Assembly (NCBI GenBank): GCA_963762615.1
Contig: CAVXLG010000013.1
Span: 1,178,001-1,242,000, forward strand
DNA: 64,000 bases
Direction: 5' to 3'
DNA from: PALSA-505 sp963762615
GTDB lineage: Bacteria; Actinomycetota; Actinomycetes; Streptosporangiales; Streptosporangiaceae
Below the pieces are notes generated by a model. It ran no database searches. It saw only the letters and a program-made list of their open reading frames with translations, and was not told the DNA's origin. Positions 18,305 through 27,043 of the stretch are shown here, piece after piece (within the stretch, counting starts at the first letter, position 1; each line of letters starts with the position of its first letter). The position numbers and the translations under genes are program-made.

Positions 18305-21300
18305 TCAGCACGGGGTTCCGCCGCCGGTGACGGGCATGTCCGTAGCCGGGACAAGCTGCCCGGCGGTGACCAGCGCGGTATCCACGCTGTCGCTGGGCCA
18401 GAACTGGGAGGTGCTGGCCAGCTTGGCCTGGCTGGCGGTGACGTCCAGGGACGCCGAGCCGAGGTTGTGCGCGTTGCCCGTGCCGACCTGCAGCGGCAGG
18501 CAGGACGGGCTGGTGATCGCGGCGGCCGACACCAGCAGCCCGGTCACCGGCCCGCCGTCCGCGCCGCCGGCCTGGTAAAGGACGGGACCGGTACTGGGGT
18601 CGGTCAGCGTGCAGGGATTCGACGCGCAGCCGGTGATGCTGATCCCGCCGCCGGGGGTGCCGACGGGGGTCAGCGGGTTGCTGCTGGCCGCCACCGCGAA
18701 AGACCCGCCGGTGTAGCCGGTGGTGGTGCCGGTGTCGTTCATCACCGGGTCCAGATGCTGGGCGGCGGTGCTGGTGGTGGTCAGGTAGTTGCTGGTGGGG
18801 TCGGCTGCGCTGCCGTCGGCGGCATAGCGGCCCACCGCGATGTAGCTGGCGTACCTGCCGGGCTGGTACAGCCCGGTGACCAGGTCGTTGGTGCCCTGGG
18901 TCCGGTAGTAGACCAGGCTGTAACGCGGGTCACCGGGATCAATCGACCCGCCGCCGTTGGGGGTCAGCTGCAGGGTCAGCCCGGCCTGGTCCGCCCCGTC
19001 AGCGCGCGGCAGCGCCGCCGCGCCGCCGTTGCCATCGGGGGTCGCCGCGACCCCCTGGACCGGGGTAGCCCCAGAGCCGCCGTTGAGCGGTGGCGCGGCG
19101 AGATCGGCCAGCATCACCGGGGCGGAGGCCAGCCCGCCCGACACCACCCGCACCTCGGTCACCGGGGGCTGGCCGGTACTCGGGCACTGGCTGGGCGGGG
19201 CCGCGGTCCACACGCCGGGCCCGGTCGCAGTACCAGAGGCGTTCTGGACGAAGAAGCCGGCCGGGCCGAGGGTCACCGTGCCGCCCGCCACGGCAGGGGC
19301 GGCCGACGGCATCAGCTGGCCCAGGTCCTGCCAGGTCTTCCCGCCATCGGTGCTGCCCTGCGCGGTCATCGGCGGCAACTGCGCGCTCGCCTGCCCCGCC
19401 GAGGTCACCTTCTTCCACTGGGCGCCGGTCACGTCGAACCGGTACACCGGCCGGCACGGGTCATCGGCCACCGGGCTGGACGGCGGGGTGTAGTTCGCCG
19501 GGTCCGGCGCCGCGGTCAGCCGGTACCCGGCCACCGAGGGGGCCTGCGCCGCGGCCGGCCCGCTGCCCCCGGTCACGGTCAGCTGCCAGGTCCCCAGCGA
19601 CCCCGGCCCGGGTGACACCTGGGACAGGCTGGCGGTCAGATAGCCGCCGACATAGCTGTCGATCTTCAGCGTCCGGTCCGCGCCGGCCGTCAGCTTGACG
19701 ATCTGCTCATCGGCGCTGTCCCCAGCCGGGGTGATGATCACGTACGCGGCCCACTCACCCTTGCTGCCCGGCTGCGCCGACGCGCAGTCCCCGCCGGTCA
19801 GCGCCGCGGCGAAGTAGTCCGCCGACACCGCCCCGGCCGCCAGCGACGTGCCCTCGACCGGGAACGCCGGCACCGGCGGCTGGGTCACCGGCGCATCCAG
19901 CCAGCACCCGTACCCCGGATCCTGCCGCGACGCCATCGCGATACTCACCGCCCCGGCCGAATTGTTCGCCACCCGCAGCCGGCCCGCCCCATACCCGGGG
20001 AACCACGCGTACACCTGATCCGCGGTGCCCGCGGTCGCGCCGCCGGGGCCGAACGGAACCTGGGCCCCCGTTCCGTCCATGTCCTGCAGCACCCGGTCGT
20101 CGGTGCCGTCATACGAGCCCACCACCAGCTCCTGATTGCCCGCATCACCGTTCCACGGCGTCAACGGAGTGATCCCGGAAGGCATGGCTCCTGCCTGCGG
20201 ATCGGCCCACTGCCAGCCGAGAGCAGGGGCCCCGGTCCCGGACATGGGGAAGGCACCCACGAGCGCCGAGCCACGAGGATCCCAGGAACCGAAGACCGCC
20301 ATCTGCTGCCCGTCGATCTGCGCGACCGCCGCTGACAGGGTGACCCCGGCCCCGCCCCCAGACCAATGGCTGTTCTCGGTGCCGTCCGGGTTGAGCTGGT
20401 AGCCGAACAGGTTTACCGGCCCCGGGGACTCCGTGCCGACGGCCAGCACCCCGCCCTGACCCGCCCCTGACGGCGGGCCGAACGCCAGCGCGGTGACCGG
20501 CGTCTGCGCAGGCGGATCGCCGCCTACTGCCATGTCCTGGATGGTGGCCACCAGGTCGAGGTTGTCGTCGTAGATGTTGATACCTTCATCAGACAGGCCC
20601 ACCGCGATCAGCGTCCGCCCGCCGACCACGCCCGTCGCCAGCGACGTCGCCACGATGACGCGCGACGCAAGGACCGTCTGGTATTCGCTTGGTAGGTTTA
20701 CCGTCTCCTCGGCGCATGCCGCGCTGGCGCAGGAGCCGTCGTGGGGCAGCTTGTACAAGTGCAACTGGTAAGTGTCCAGCGGGTCGCTGACGTTCCACGT
20801 CGCCCCGGCCATGTAGAGGTCGGAGGCACTTGCCGCTGTCTTCACCGACGTCATGCCGTACGTCGCGCCGTTGGCAGCGTACTGGGCGTCTTCCCACTCC
20901 CAAACGGCCATGCTCCGCTCGTGGCGACCGAACCCTTGGGTGAATCCGTCATTCGGGGTTGCCATCAGGTCGGTCGGGACCTGCTTCTCCCCCTGGCCGC
21001 CGAACTTGCTGACGTCAACGATCTTCAGCTGGCTGTCCGCAGCGTAGGCCACCTCGTCGTGGCCGGCGCCGGTGAAGTCGCCCACCGCCTGGCCGTAGTT
21101 CAGGTCCGGCAGCGTGCCGGACAGGTCCTGGGCCAGCGGCGGCAGGGCCTGCCGCCGCGGCCGGGGCGGCACCAGGGTGCGGCACTGGCCGCTCGCCGTC
21201 CCCGACACCGTGTTGGGCCGGCGCCGGTCGCCCGGCGCGGGCCGGTTGGCCGCGCACGCCAGCGACCCGGAGATCGCGTTCGCCGCGATCAGCACCGGGC

Positions 21301-21943
21301 CATGGCCCCGGTTGCCGCGCACGGTGACCGTCCCGCCGACCGAGCCGCCGGACAGCGTCACCCCGGCGGCGTTGCCGGACAGCGTGACCGGGCCCTGCTG
21401 GCGCAGCCCGGCCACCTGCACCCGCCGGGCCGACCCGGTGATCACCAGCGGGCCGTGGAAGGTGTCGCCGCGGCAGGACGCCCCGGCCCCGCCGAGGGTC
21501 ACCGGGCCCGCGGTCGCGTCGGTCAGCAGCGGGCCGATGACCGTGGACCCGCAGACCTGCACCGAGCGGGCCCGGGTCGCGGTCACCGCGCCGGAGACCG
21601 CCGAGCCGGTGACCGTCAGCCCGGCCCCCGGCCACACGCGCACCGGCCCGTACTGGGTGGCCCGGTCCAGGCACAGCACGCCATAGCCGGCCACCAGGAC
21701 GCCGTGATGCGTCCCGGTCACCGTCCGGGTGCAGTGCCCCGGCCCCGCCGCCGGCCTGGTGCCGGCGCTGGCCGCCGCCGCGCCCGCAACCCCCGAGCCG
21801 AGCAGCCCCACTGCCACCACGGCAGTCAGCCCCCGGAGCAGTCCCCTGCGCAGGCCGCGGCCGGCCGCAGACGCCCCCGCGGCCCGCGGCGATCCAGTCA
21901 TGACTGCCCGTCGGGGTGCTTTGCCTGGCGGGATACGTAGCAT
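18305..21943 (-). CDS. Secreted beta-repeat/propeller protein, copy 2 (intact, ~1,212 aa)
   Basis: ATG 21943 follows ggagagaaggcacg. Residues ~30-60 form a signal peptide (LTAVVAVGLLGSGVAGAAAA). Residues ~60-280 contain short beta-helix-like repeats (VTGSAVSGAVTATRARSV, GPVTLGGAGASCRG, GTVTVRGNRGHGPVLI). A basic/Pro-rich hinge leads to FG-GAP-like propeller repeats between about 310 and 680 (YGQAVGDFTGAGHDEV, GVVGGRTLIAVGLSDEG, AGNQELVVGSYDG). The C-terminal ~530 residues hold further beta-rich sequence, including STDGGKTWQDLGQL, reminiscent of sialidase-type Asp-box repeats. Cysteines are few and paired, as in secreted proteins. Ends are nearly identical to copy 1, while the propeller segment is only moderately similar. 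I cannot name a function; cell-surface binding or toxin delivery is inference from the RHS neighbour of copy 1. Confidence 0.75.
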   Translation of the reverse strand: MLRIPPGKAPRRAVMTGSPRAAGASAAGRGLRRGLLRGLTAVVAVGLLGSGVAGAAAASAGTRPAAGPGHCTRTVTGTHHGVLVAGYGVLCLDRATQYGPVRVWPGAGLTVTGSAVSGAVTATRARSVQVCGSTVIGPLLTDATAGPVTLGGAGASCRGDTFHGPLVITGSARRVQVAGLRQQGPVTLSGNAAGVTLSGGSVGGTVTVRGNRGHGPVLIAANAISGSLACAANRPAPGDRRRPNTVSGTASGQCRTLVPPRPRRQALPPLAQDLSGTLPDLNYGQAVGDFTGAGHDEVAYAADSQLKIVDVSKFGGQGEKQVPTDLMATPNDGFTQGFGRHERSMAVWEWEDAQYAANGATYGMTSVKTAASASDLYMAGATWNVSDPLDTYQLHLYKLPHDGSCASAACAEETVNLPSEYQTVLASRVIVATSLATGVVGGRTLIAVGLSDEGINIYDDNLDLVATIQDMAVGGDPPAQTPVTALAFGPPSGAGQGGVLAVGTESPGPVNLFGYQLNPDGTENSHWSGGGAGVTLSAAVAQIDGQQMAVFGSWDPRGSALVGAFPMSGTGAPALGWQWADPQAGAMPSGITPLTPWNGDAGNQELVVGSYDGTDDRVLQDMDGTGAQVPFGPGGATAGTADQVYAWFPGYGAGRLRVANNSAGAVSIAMASRQDPGYGCWLDAPVTQPPVPAFPVEGTSLAAGAVSADYFAAALTGGDCASAQPGSKGEWAAYVIITPAGDSADEQIVKLTAGADRTLKIDSYVGGYLTASLSQVSPGPGSLGTWQLTVTGGSGPAAAQAPSVAGYRLTAAPDPANYTPPSSPVADDPCRPVYRFDVTGAQWKKVTSAGQASAQLPPMTAQGSTDGGKTWQDLGQLMPSAAPAVAGGTVTLGPAGFFVQNASGTATGPGVWTAAPPSQCPSTGQPPVTEVRVVSGGLASAPVMLADLAAPPLNGGSGATPVQGVAATPDGNGGAAALPRADGADQAGLTLQLTPNGGGSIDPGDPRYSLVYYRTQGTNDLVTGLYQPGRYASYIAVGRYAADGSAADPTSNYLTTTSTAAQHLDPVMNDTGTTTGYTGGSFAVAASSNPLTPVGTPGGGISITGCASNPCTLTDPSTGPVLYQAGGADGGPVTGLLVSAAAITSPSCLPLQVGTGNAHNLGSASLDVTASQAKLASTSQFWPSDSVDTALVTAGQLVPATDMPVTGGGTPC

Positions 21944-22081
21944 CGTGCCTTCTCTCCGGCCGGCGCGGCACCTGCCGTGGCTCTGGGCTGTCAGGGCCGG
22001 GGCACGGTCTGCGCCGCGATCCCTGTTACCGGGCTCGCCGCAGAGCGTAACCAACGGCATGACCGCCGAACCAGAGATAAA

Positions 22082-22110
22082 GTGCGGCAAAAGTGCGGCA
22101 AAGGTGCGGC
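22082..22110 (-). promoter_or_regulatory. Triple direct repeat, 11-bp period, upstream of propeller gene copy 2
   Basis: On the minus strand GCCGCAC recurs three times at exactly 11-bp spacing (plus-strand positions 22082, 22093, 22104), about 140 bp upstream of ATG 21943. It is identical to the site at 2713-2741 and related to 12719-12747. Confidence 0.6.
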
Positions 22111-22118
22111 GCGCTGGC

Positions 22119-22495
22119 ACCCAGGCCTTCCCGGCTACTACGGCCGGGTACCGGGCTGCGCTGGCGTGGATGAAGTTGCACGGCGAGCTGGCCAGGGTCG
22201 GGTGGAGGGCACCGGCAGTTACGGCGCCGGGCTGGCCCGCTACCTGGCCGCTTGCGGCGTGGAGGTGGTCGAGGTGATCCGGCCGAACCGGCAGGCCCGC
22301 CGCCGGCGCGGCAAGTCCGACACCGCCGATGCGGTGGCGGCCGCGTGGCCGCCCTCAGCGGCGAGGCGTCCGGGTTGCCCAAGAGCCGTGACGGGGCCGC
22401 CGAGTCGATCCGGGCGCTGCGGGTGGCCCGGGCCGGCGCGGTCAAGGCCCGCACCCAGGCCGGCAACCAGCTGCGTGCGGTTGCGCAGGTCAGGA
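22119..22495 (+). mobile_element. IS110-family transposase fragment
   Basis: Pieces of the DEDD (RuvC-like) domain are visible in three frames: ALAWMKLHGELARVG, then VEGTGSYGAGLARYLA and VEVVEVIRPNRQARRRRGKS, then SGLPKSRDGAAESIRALRVA and GAVKARTQAGNQLRAV. These correspond to about residues 45-170 of an IS110 transposase. Both ends of the gene are missing and two frameshifts are needed. It starts exactly where the inverted duplication ends. Confidence 0.75.
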
Positions 22496-22934
22496 TCCCT
22501 TGTATGCGGAGCTGTCGAGAAAATGGCAGCTAGAATTGGCCTCGCGCTGAACCGGGTGCGAGATCATGGCGATTATAAATCGAGCAGGTATCAGGAGAGG
22601 AAAAGAGGAACGCGGGCCGATTGCTGTGATCGCGCCGGCGCGGCCGCCGGCGCGTCGCTGGGACTGGCTGGGTGCAGCGGGCCCGCTTCGGCCGCCCAGG
22701 TGAGCAGGTCCCGCTGAGACTAGTGGGCTGGGAGAGCTCAGCGGCCTCCTGCTCCGGGACAAGCTGACCGAGTCCACCCGACCGGCCGACCGAACTGTCA
22801 ACGCTCGCTCGCACCGATATGAGAGAGTCCTAAGCGTATACCGAGTGTATAAATCCCGTATCGACCATAACGTGCTGAGAATGCGTTTTGTGCTGTCGGC
22901 GCGACCGCAATGTAGGCTGCCGTAGCCGTTATCT
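22496..22934. other. Intergenic, no recognisable gene
   Basis: About 440 bp between the IS110 remnant and the stop codon of the minus-strand SLOG-type gene. Part of it is noticeably AT-richer (around 22815-22900). No open frame with a ribosome binding site or known motif is seen. Confidence 0.5.
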
Positions 22935-24863
22935 TTAAGTCGGAGAGTCGATCAGCTGTTCCTGCATGCCCTCAAACCAGTCCGTGGTTTCTCCCAGGGT
23001 CACCCGGCGGACCTGGGCAATATGCATCCTGAGCTGCTCCATGTCTTTTGCCGTGTGGAGCGAGCCCTTGATTCTGCTCAGGTCTGCGCCCATGCGACGG
23101 AAGCGTGCGTAGTGAAAACTGTGACGCTGCTGTCCGGCGTATCCATTAAAGGCCGCAGCCACGCTCGTCAAGGCTATGGTGAGGAAAGCCAGCGTCGGCA
23201 GGATCAGGTCCCGGCCGGTATGAGGCGTTCCGAGGAAAGACGGAAAATAGTCTTTGAGGACATGCAGGATCACGGCCAGGACCGTGGCGAACAGGGTGAT
23301 TCGTATGATCCACTGGAAAATCCTGTCCCAGCGCTGATGATCATTCCGCCTCTTCTCGTGATACTTTATCTGGCTGTCAATCCAGCCAGTGATCAGATAG
23401 TCACGAAGCCATGTCACGTCGTGATCTCGTAGTTCCGGGTCCGGCCTGCGATCCCAGACGCGCTCGATGACCGGCGCGAACCAGGGAGTAGAGCCGGGCT
23501 CCGACGACCAGGAGTACAGCCGTGCGAAACGGTCGTATTCCAGGCCGCTCGCCGTTTTGGGGGTAACGAGAGCAAGGTAGCGACCGATTCGGAAGTACTC
23601 GCCCATCGCGCGTAGCGTTATCCACCGGTCCCGGCATTTCTTGCGCAGGTCAGCCCATTGCACGGCAAGCAAGCTCACCAGCAGGACCGCTTCGAAGATC
23701 ACCAGCAGCCGCCAGTATCCGCCGTACGGGAACATGATCGCCGCGAATGCCCCGACTGCCACCGCGGCCGAGGCTGCGGCGTAGACGCCGATGTTCAGGC
23801 CCTTCAGCCTGCGCTGGTAGCGCTTCGCCAGCCCATCAGCGATCACATAAGCCGGGACGATCCAGCCCGCGTTGGCGTCCAGCACCGCCTTATCGGCAGG
23901 CCCGGCTGCCGTCGCGGCACGCATTTCCCTTGCAGCGTCCCGCCTTGCCCGCCCGCCGCCGTGCGCATAGCGGCCCAGCTCCTCCAGTCTGGCCAGCCGC
24001 TCCACTAGGGACTCTTGAGCAGGCCGACGTTCCCGGCCGCGCCCGGTGAATTCGGCCTGCGCCTGCGGCGACGACAGGGCGACGGATGCGCGCACGGCCG
24101 TGCTCAGGTCACCCTCCCCGGCCGCGGAGCCCGCGAGCAGCCAGGGGCCGGCACCGTCCAGGAGTGGCGTGGCCGCCTTCGGCGGCTTGTTCCTGGTGAC
24201 CGGGATCCAGACAATGGGCGTCCCGCGCTGCAGCGCGAGACGCACGATGCCGGCCGTCCCGCCTTCCCGCTCGTTGTCGCTGCCATCCCACAACGCGAAC
24301 AGCACGTCGCAATGCTCAACGACATATTCACCAACCTCCCGATACCAGGCATCGCGCCGCGGCTGACCTACGGGAGCCTCGAAGTGCAGCGGCCGGACCC
24401 ACAGAGCCGCGAGCGTGAACCGGTCGAATTCGGCCTGCGACTGCGGGCTGGAGCAGTCGCTCCCCGGCTGGCCGTCGCGTCCCCGGTAGTAATCCAGCCG
24501 GAACGGCAACGGCACGACAAGCTCGCCCGCCCGCTCGGACAGCCCCGCGTCAGGATTGAGAACCAGGTCAGCGACCACCCGGTCGGCTCCCTCAGCCAGC
24601 GGGGAGACGATCCGGTAACCGAGCGTGGTGGCCGTGGGAGCCGTTGATGCCAGTATGCCCACGGGCCACCTAGCCGTCTCCAGAATGCTCAGCACACCGC
24701 GCAACGCCGCCGCAGCCATGCTGCGGGCGTGCTGCAGGTCACTGATGTCCCGATGGCCGGTGACACCGACGCGGACTAGCGGCTGCAGGGCCTGCAGATA
24801 ACTCCGGCAAATGCTTTCCGCGTCATCGCTGCCGGCCGCATCCGGCGGCCTGTCTGCTGTCAT
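22935..24863 (-). CDS. SLOG-type nucleotide-sensing protein with four TM helices (SLATT-like), putative defence effector
   Basis: ATG 24863 follows agggagatagcc. Residues ~35-250 look like a SLOG (DprA/LOG-related Rossmann) domain: RVGVTGHRDI at the first strand-loop, YRIVSPLAEGADRVVADL, and CDVLFALWDGSDN followed by GTPIVWIPV. A basic helical linker precedes a TM pair (NIGVYAAASAAVAVGAFAA and LLVIFEAVLLVSLLAV) followed by a conserved-looking RDRWITLRAMGEYFRIG. A second TM pair (ITLFATVLAVILHVL and LPTLAFLTIALTSVAAAF) comes near the C-terminus. SLOG domains fused to SLATT-type 2-TM modules were described by comparative genomics as predicted nucleotide-activated membrane effectors in bacterial conflict systems. 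No experimentally studied homologue is recognised, so the assignment is by architecture only. It lies 343 bp downstream of the GAF/TIR-like gene on the same strand. Confidence 0.6.
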   Translation of the reverse strand: MTADRPPDAAGSDDAESICRSYLQALQPLVRVGVTGHRDISDLQHARSMAAAALRGVLSILETARWPVGILASTAPTATTLGYRIVSPLAEGADRVVADLVLNPDAGLSERAGELVVPLPFRLDYYRGRDGQPGSDCSSPQSQAEFDRFTLAALWVRPLHFEAPVGQPRRDAWYREVGEYVVEHCDVLFALWDGSDNEREGGTAGIVRLALQRGTPIVWIPVTRNKPPKAATPLLDGAGPWLLAGSAAGEGDLSTAVRASVALSSPQAQAEFTGRGRERRPAQESLVERLARLEELGRYAHGGGRARRDAAREMRAATAAGPADKAVLDANAGWIVPAYVIADGLAKRYQRRLKGLNIGVYAAASAAVAVGAFAAIMFPYGGYWRLLVIFEAVLLVSLLAVQWADLRKKCRDRWITLRAMGEYFRIGRYLALVTPKTASGLEYDRFARLYSWSSEPGSTPWFAPVIERVWDRRPDPELRDHDVTWLRDYLITGWIDSQIKYHEKRRNDHQRWDRIFQWIIRITLFATVLAVILHVLKDYFPSFLGTPHTGRDLILPTLAFLTIALTSVAAAFNGYAGQQRHSFHYARFRRMGADLSRIKGSLHTAKDMEQLRMHIAQVRRVTLGETTDWFEGMQEQLIDSPT

Positions 24864-25206
24864 GGCTATCTCCCTGCACGGCGGGCGGCTGCCGCACCGG
24901 CACCCCAGGCCATCGTAGGCAGGCTGGCCAGCCGCCGCAGGCAGCATCGCCGGACTAGGCTCGGACTAGGCTGCCGCTGCGCCGCGGGCAACACAATTGC
25001 CGGCTGGTCAGTGCGGCGACATGATTGCAGGCGATGCCTTCAATGGATGATGGGCTCGATGGGGGCGTCCGCCGAGGCGAGTCTCGACGTCCGGAACGAC
25101 GAACCACCCGCAGAGCCTGCCCGTCCGGATGCCTTCATCTCCTGCCGCCGCCTCGCCCAGGGCCTCGGGGCCTGGGGCACACGAATCAAGTGCATGAAGA
25201 TTAACG
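24864..25206. other. Intergenic between SLOG-type and TIR-like genes
   Basis: About 340 bp. Composition changes from ordinary high G+C to AT-richer at about 25190. A small palindrome, ttaacgttaa, lies at about 25200 next to the stop codon of the TIR-like gene. No gene is seen. Confidence 0.4.
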
Positions 25207-26313
25207 TTAACTTGCGACGCCGTTACGTATGAGCGCGGCCATTCTTTTTTGTAGATCGGAACGGAAGCGCTCTTCCACGAGCTCGCCACTATCGGTCCGA
25301 GCAATTATTAGAACACGCTCGGATGCGAAGTCGAAGGGCATTCGGGGGGATGCCTTTTCTCTGATCGGAATCCAGCCAGACGGCGTTGAGATTGGAGAAT
25401 TGGTAAGTGAATGAAGCATGCCTGCCTCGAATAGGACATTGGCATTGTCCACGAATTTGGTGCTAGCATTGGTTTCCGGTTCGGAGAAATAACACAAACC
25501 AAATCTCGATCTCGCTATCTCCTCGACGAGCCGCAACGTGATTGAACCTGACTCTTCGATCTTGTTCCACAGCACTACACTCAGCGCGTCGCTAAACTTA
25601 GCCAATACCTCCCGAATAACCCCCACGACGTCATCATCGGCTCTCGCGGGGAAGGCAACGAATATCTGCGGCTTGGTAAGACGCGGAAATTTAGTGTCAG
25701 CCAAAATGACTTCGAGATCGGAAACAGCGTCGCGAGTACCTGCCACTTGGGACCGGTTCGTCTGACGAAGCTCCATGAGGATACTCAGGGCATCAGCCAG
25801 CAAAAGTAGTTCATCCTTGGCGACGTCGGTAATCTCAAGGTACGCTGCGGATTCTAGGCAGATTACGCCGAGTGCATGTGCCCAATGGACGAGAGGGACT
25901 ATAATTGAAGTCTTCATGTCGCGGTTTATTAGGGCCACATACTTCGGCAAGTCTGCGGTACCCGACCAGAGGTCTACGTACTCAGTCGCTTGGCGGAGTG
26001 GCCTTTGCTCTTTGTTCACGACCCAAAGAGGTATGCGCTCGCCAAATGCGACTGCAACCTGCGAGCTATAGCTTCCGTCGGATGTTCGGATTGTGGTGGC
26101 GTGCTCCTCGTTCTCAGTGCTCCAAACTGTCCTTAGCCCAACCCGGCCGTTGACTATTTGTTCGCTGGCCAGACTGAAATAGGTTGCTTCCAACTCGCTT
26201 CGGACGTACGTGTAGACGAGTTTACGTATCTCCTCGATGGTGCGCTCGTCCACGATATCGACAGACCGAGCGAAATGTCGCAGATAGTCCCCAAAGGTCC
26301 TAACGCTCGTCAT
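25207..26313 (-). CDS. GAF-like sensor + TIR-like nucleotide-binding domain protein, putative defence gene
   Basis: ATG 26313 has ggagggtggctc in front; an ATG 21 bases upstream overlaps that site and is less likely. Residues ~30-200 resemble a GAF-type sensor (YFSLASEQIVNGRVGLRTVW; IIVPLVHWAHALGVICLES). Residues ~225-368 form an alpha/beta domain with QIFVAFPARADDDVVGVI, VVLWNKIEESGSITLRLVEE, GLCYFSEPE and DNANVLFEAGMLHSL. This layout resembles TIR-like/predicted nucleotide-binding domains (NVxFExG motif). TIR enzymes commonly degrade NAD+ or make signalling nucleotides; activity here is not shown. The gene is markedly AT-richer than its neighbours and uses non-GC-ending codons freely, so it was probably acquired recently. 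Confidence 0.5.
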   Translation of the reverse strand: MTSVRTFGDYLRHFARSVDIVDERTIEEIRKLVYTYVRSELEATYFSLASEQIVNGRVGLRTVWSTENEEHATTIRTSDGSYSSQVAVAFGERIPLWVVNKEQRPLRQATEYVDLWSGTADLPKYVALINRDMKTSIIVPLVHWAHALGVICLESAAYLEITDVAKDELLLLADALSILMELRQTNRSQVAGTRDAVSDLEVILADTKFPRLTKPQIFVAFPARADDDVVGVIREVLAKFSDALSVVLWNKIEESGSITLRLVEEIARSRFGLCYFSEPETNASTKFVDNANVLFEAGMLHSLTNSPISTPSGWIPIREKASPRMPFDFASERVLIIARTDSGELVEERFRSDLQKRMAALIRNGVAS

Positions 26314-26350
26314 GAGCCACCCTCCATCTAGCAATCAATCTGAGACTGTC

Positions 26351-26632
26351 TCAGTGGTTAAATAGGCGTTTGGGGAGAGCCTGGGCACTCTCGCGCTGCT
26401 GTCTACCGTACGACGTCAGCCGCCAGATGGCGCTCTTGACCCCCCTGCGGACTAGCCCAGAATCACCGATTAGCCTTGCTCGTAGGATCGCACATTCCAG
26501 AAGCATACGGAAGAGGTGATTCCCCATCTGGTTTGGCTCTAGCGGTCGGTAGCCCGAGCTGTCCTCGCTGGCCAAACGCACCTCGGAGGTGACAAGAGAC
26601 CTGACGGTCTGCCGAGAACTTGTGGCGGGCAC
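26351..26632 (-). CDS. Hypothetical protein (93 aa) upstream of TIR-like gene
   Basis: The frame ends 37 bases before the ATG of the GAF/TIR-like gene, on the same strand and in the same low-GC segment, so the two may be co-transcribed. The C-terminal half (LFRMLLECAILRARLIGDSG, GVKSAIWRLTSYGRQQ) could be a winged-helix-like segment, but no family is recognised. GTG 26632 is the first start; there is no clear ribosome binding site, and an internal ATG (MGNHLFRM) is possible. Confidence 0.35.
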   Translation of the reverse strand: MPATSSRQTVRSLVTSEVRLASEDSSGYRPLEPNQMGNHLFRMLLECAILRARLIGDSGLVRRGVKSAIWRLTSYGRQQRESAQALPKRLFNH

Positions 26633-26749
26633 CTGTGGTGATGGCTCGTCTAGGCACCGACGCAGGCGGGCCCCTCGTTGTTAGGGTCGCAAGATCTGAG
26701 GAGGCTCTTCACGGCTGGGCTGTCTTCCGCGAGGCAAATGGTTACTCCC

Positions 26750-27036
26750 ATGAATATTTCCAGTTACAGTTCTGCAATGAGAGAAGCGTATGCTCAAGAT
26801 ATAGAGATCATAAATAATGCTAAAGTAGATGTGAGTAGCTCTATCTTCAGAGATCGCGAGGAATCCGAGTTCTATGCGCAGTGCGTCAGAGATTTCCTCT
26901 TTCGGTACGGTTATGACCTACTCGAGAATAAAGGAGATCACCGAATTTGGTGTCGGAACCGGAGAAACAATCGTCGAACTGCTCAAGTACTACGGTTTTG
27001 CAGGAAAGATCAGAGGGTACGAAATCGATTGGGACT
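26750..27036 (+). pseudogene. Truncated SAM-dependent methyltransferase
   Basis: AT-rich frame starting near ATG 26750 (SSAMREAYAQDIEIINNAK) runs to FRYG, then a one-base shift between about 26895 and 26930 leads to SRIKEITEFGVGTGETIVEL and GFAGKIRGYEID. EFGVGTGE is a class I methyltransferase motif I and GYEID is motif II. The gene is cut off at about 27036, where a response-regulator fragment of ordinary GC content begins. About two thirds of the protein is missing. Confidence 0.6.
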
Positions 27037-27043
27037 CTAGCCC

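Larger units (their letters stand above)
18298..22118 (-). repeat. Right arm of 3.8-kb inverted duplication
   Basis: Inverted counterpart of 2705-6530, containing the intact gene and its promoter region. Its inner end stops 12-13 bases after the stop codon, where in the left arm the RHS leader begins, so the RHS partner was not duplicated. An IS982 remnant lies inside and an IS110 remnant directly abuts the outer end at 22119. Confidence 0.9.
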
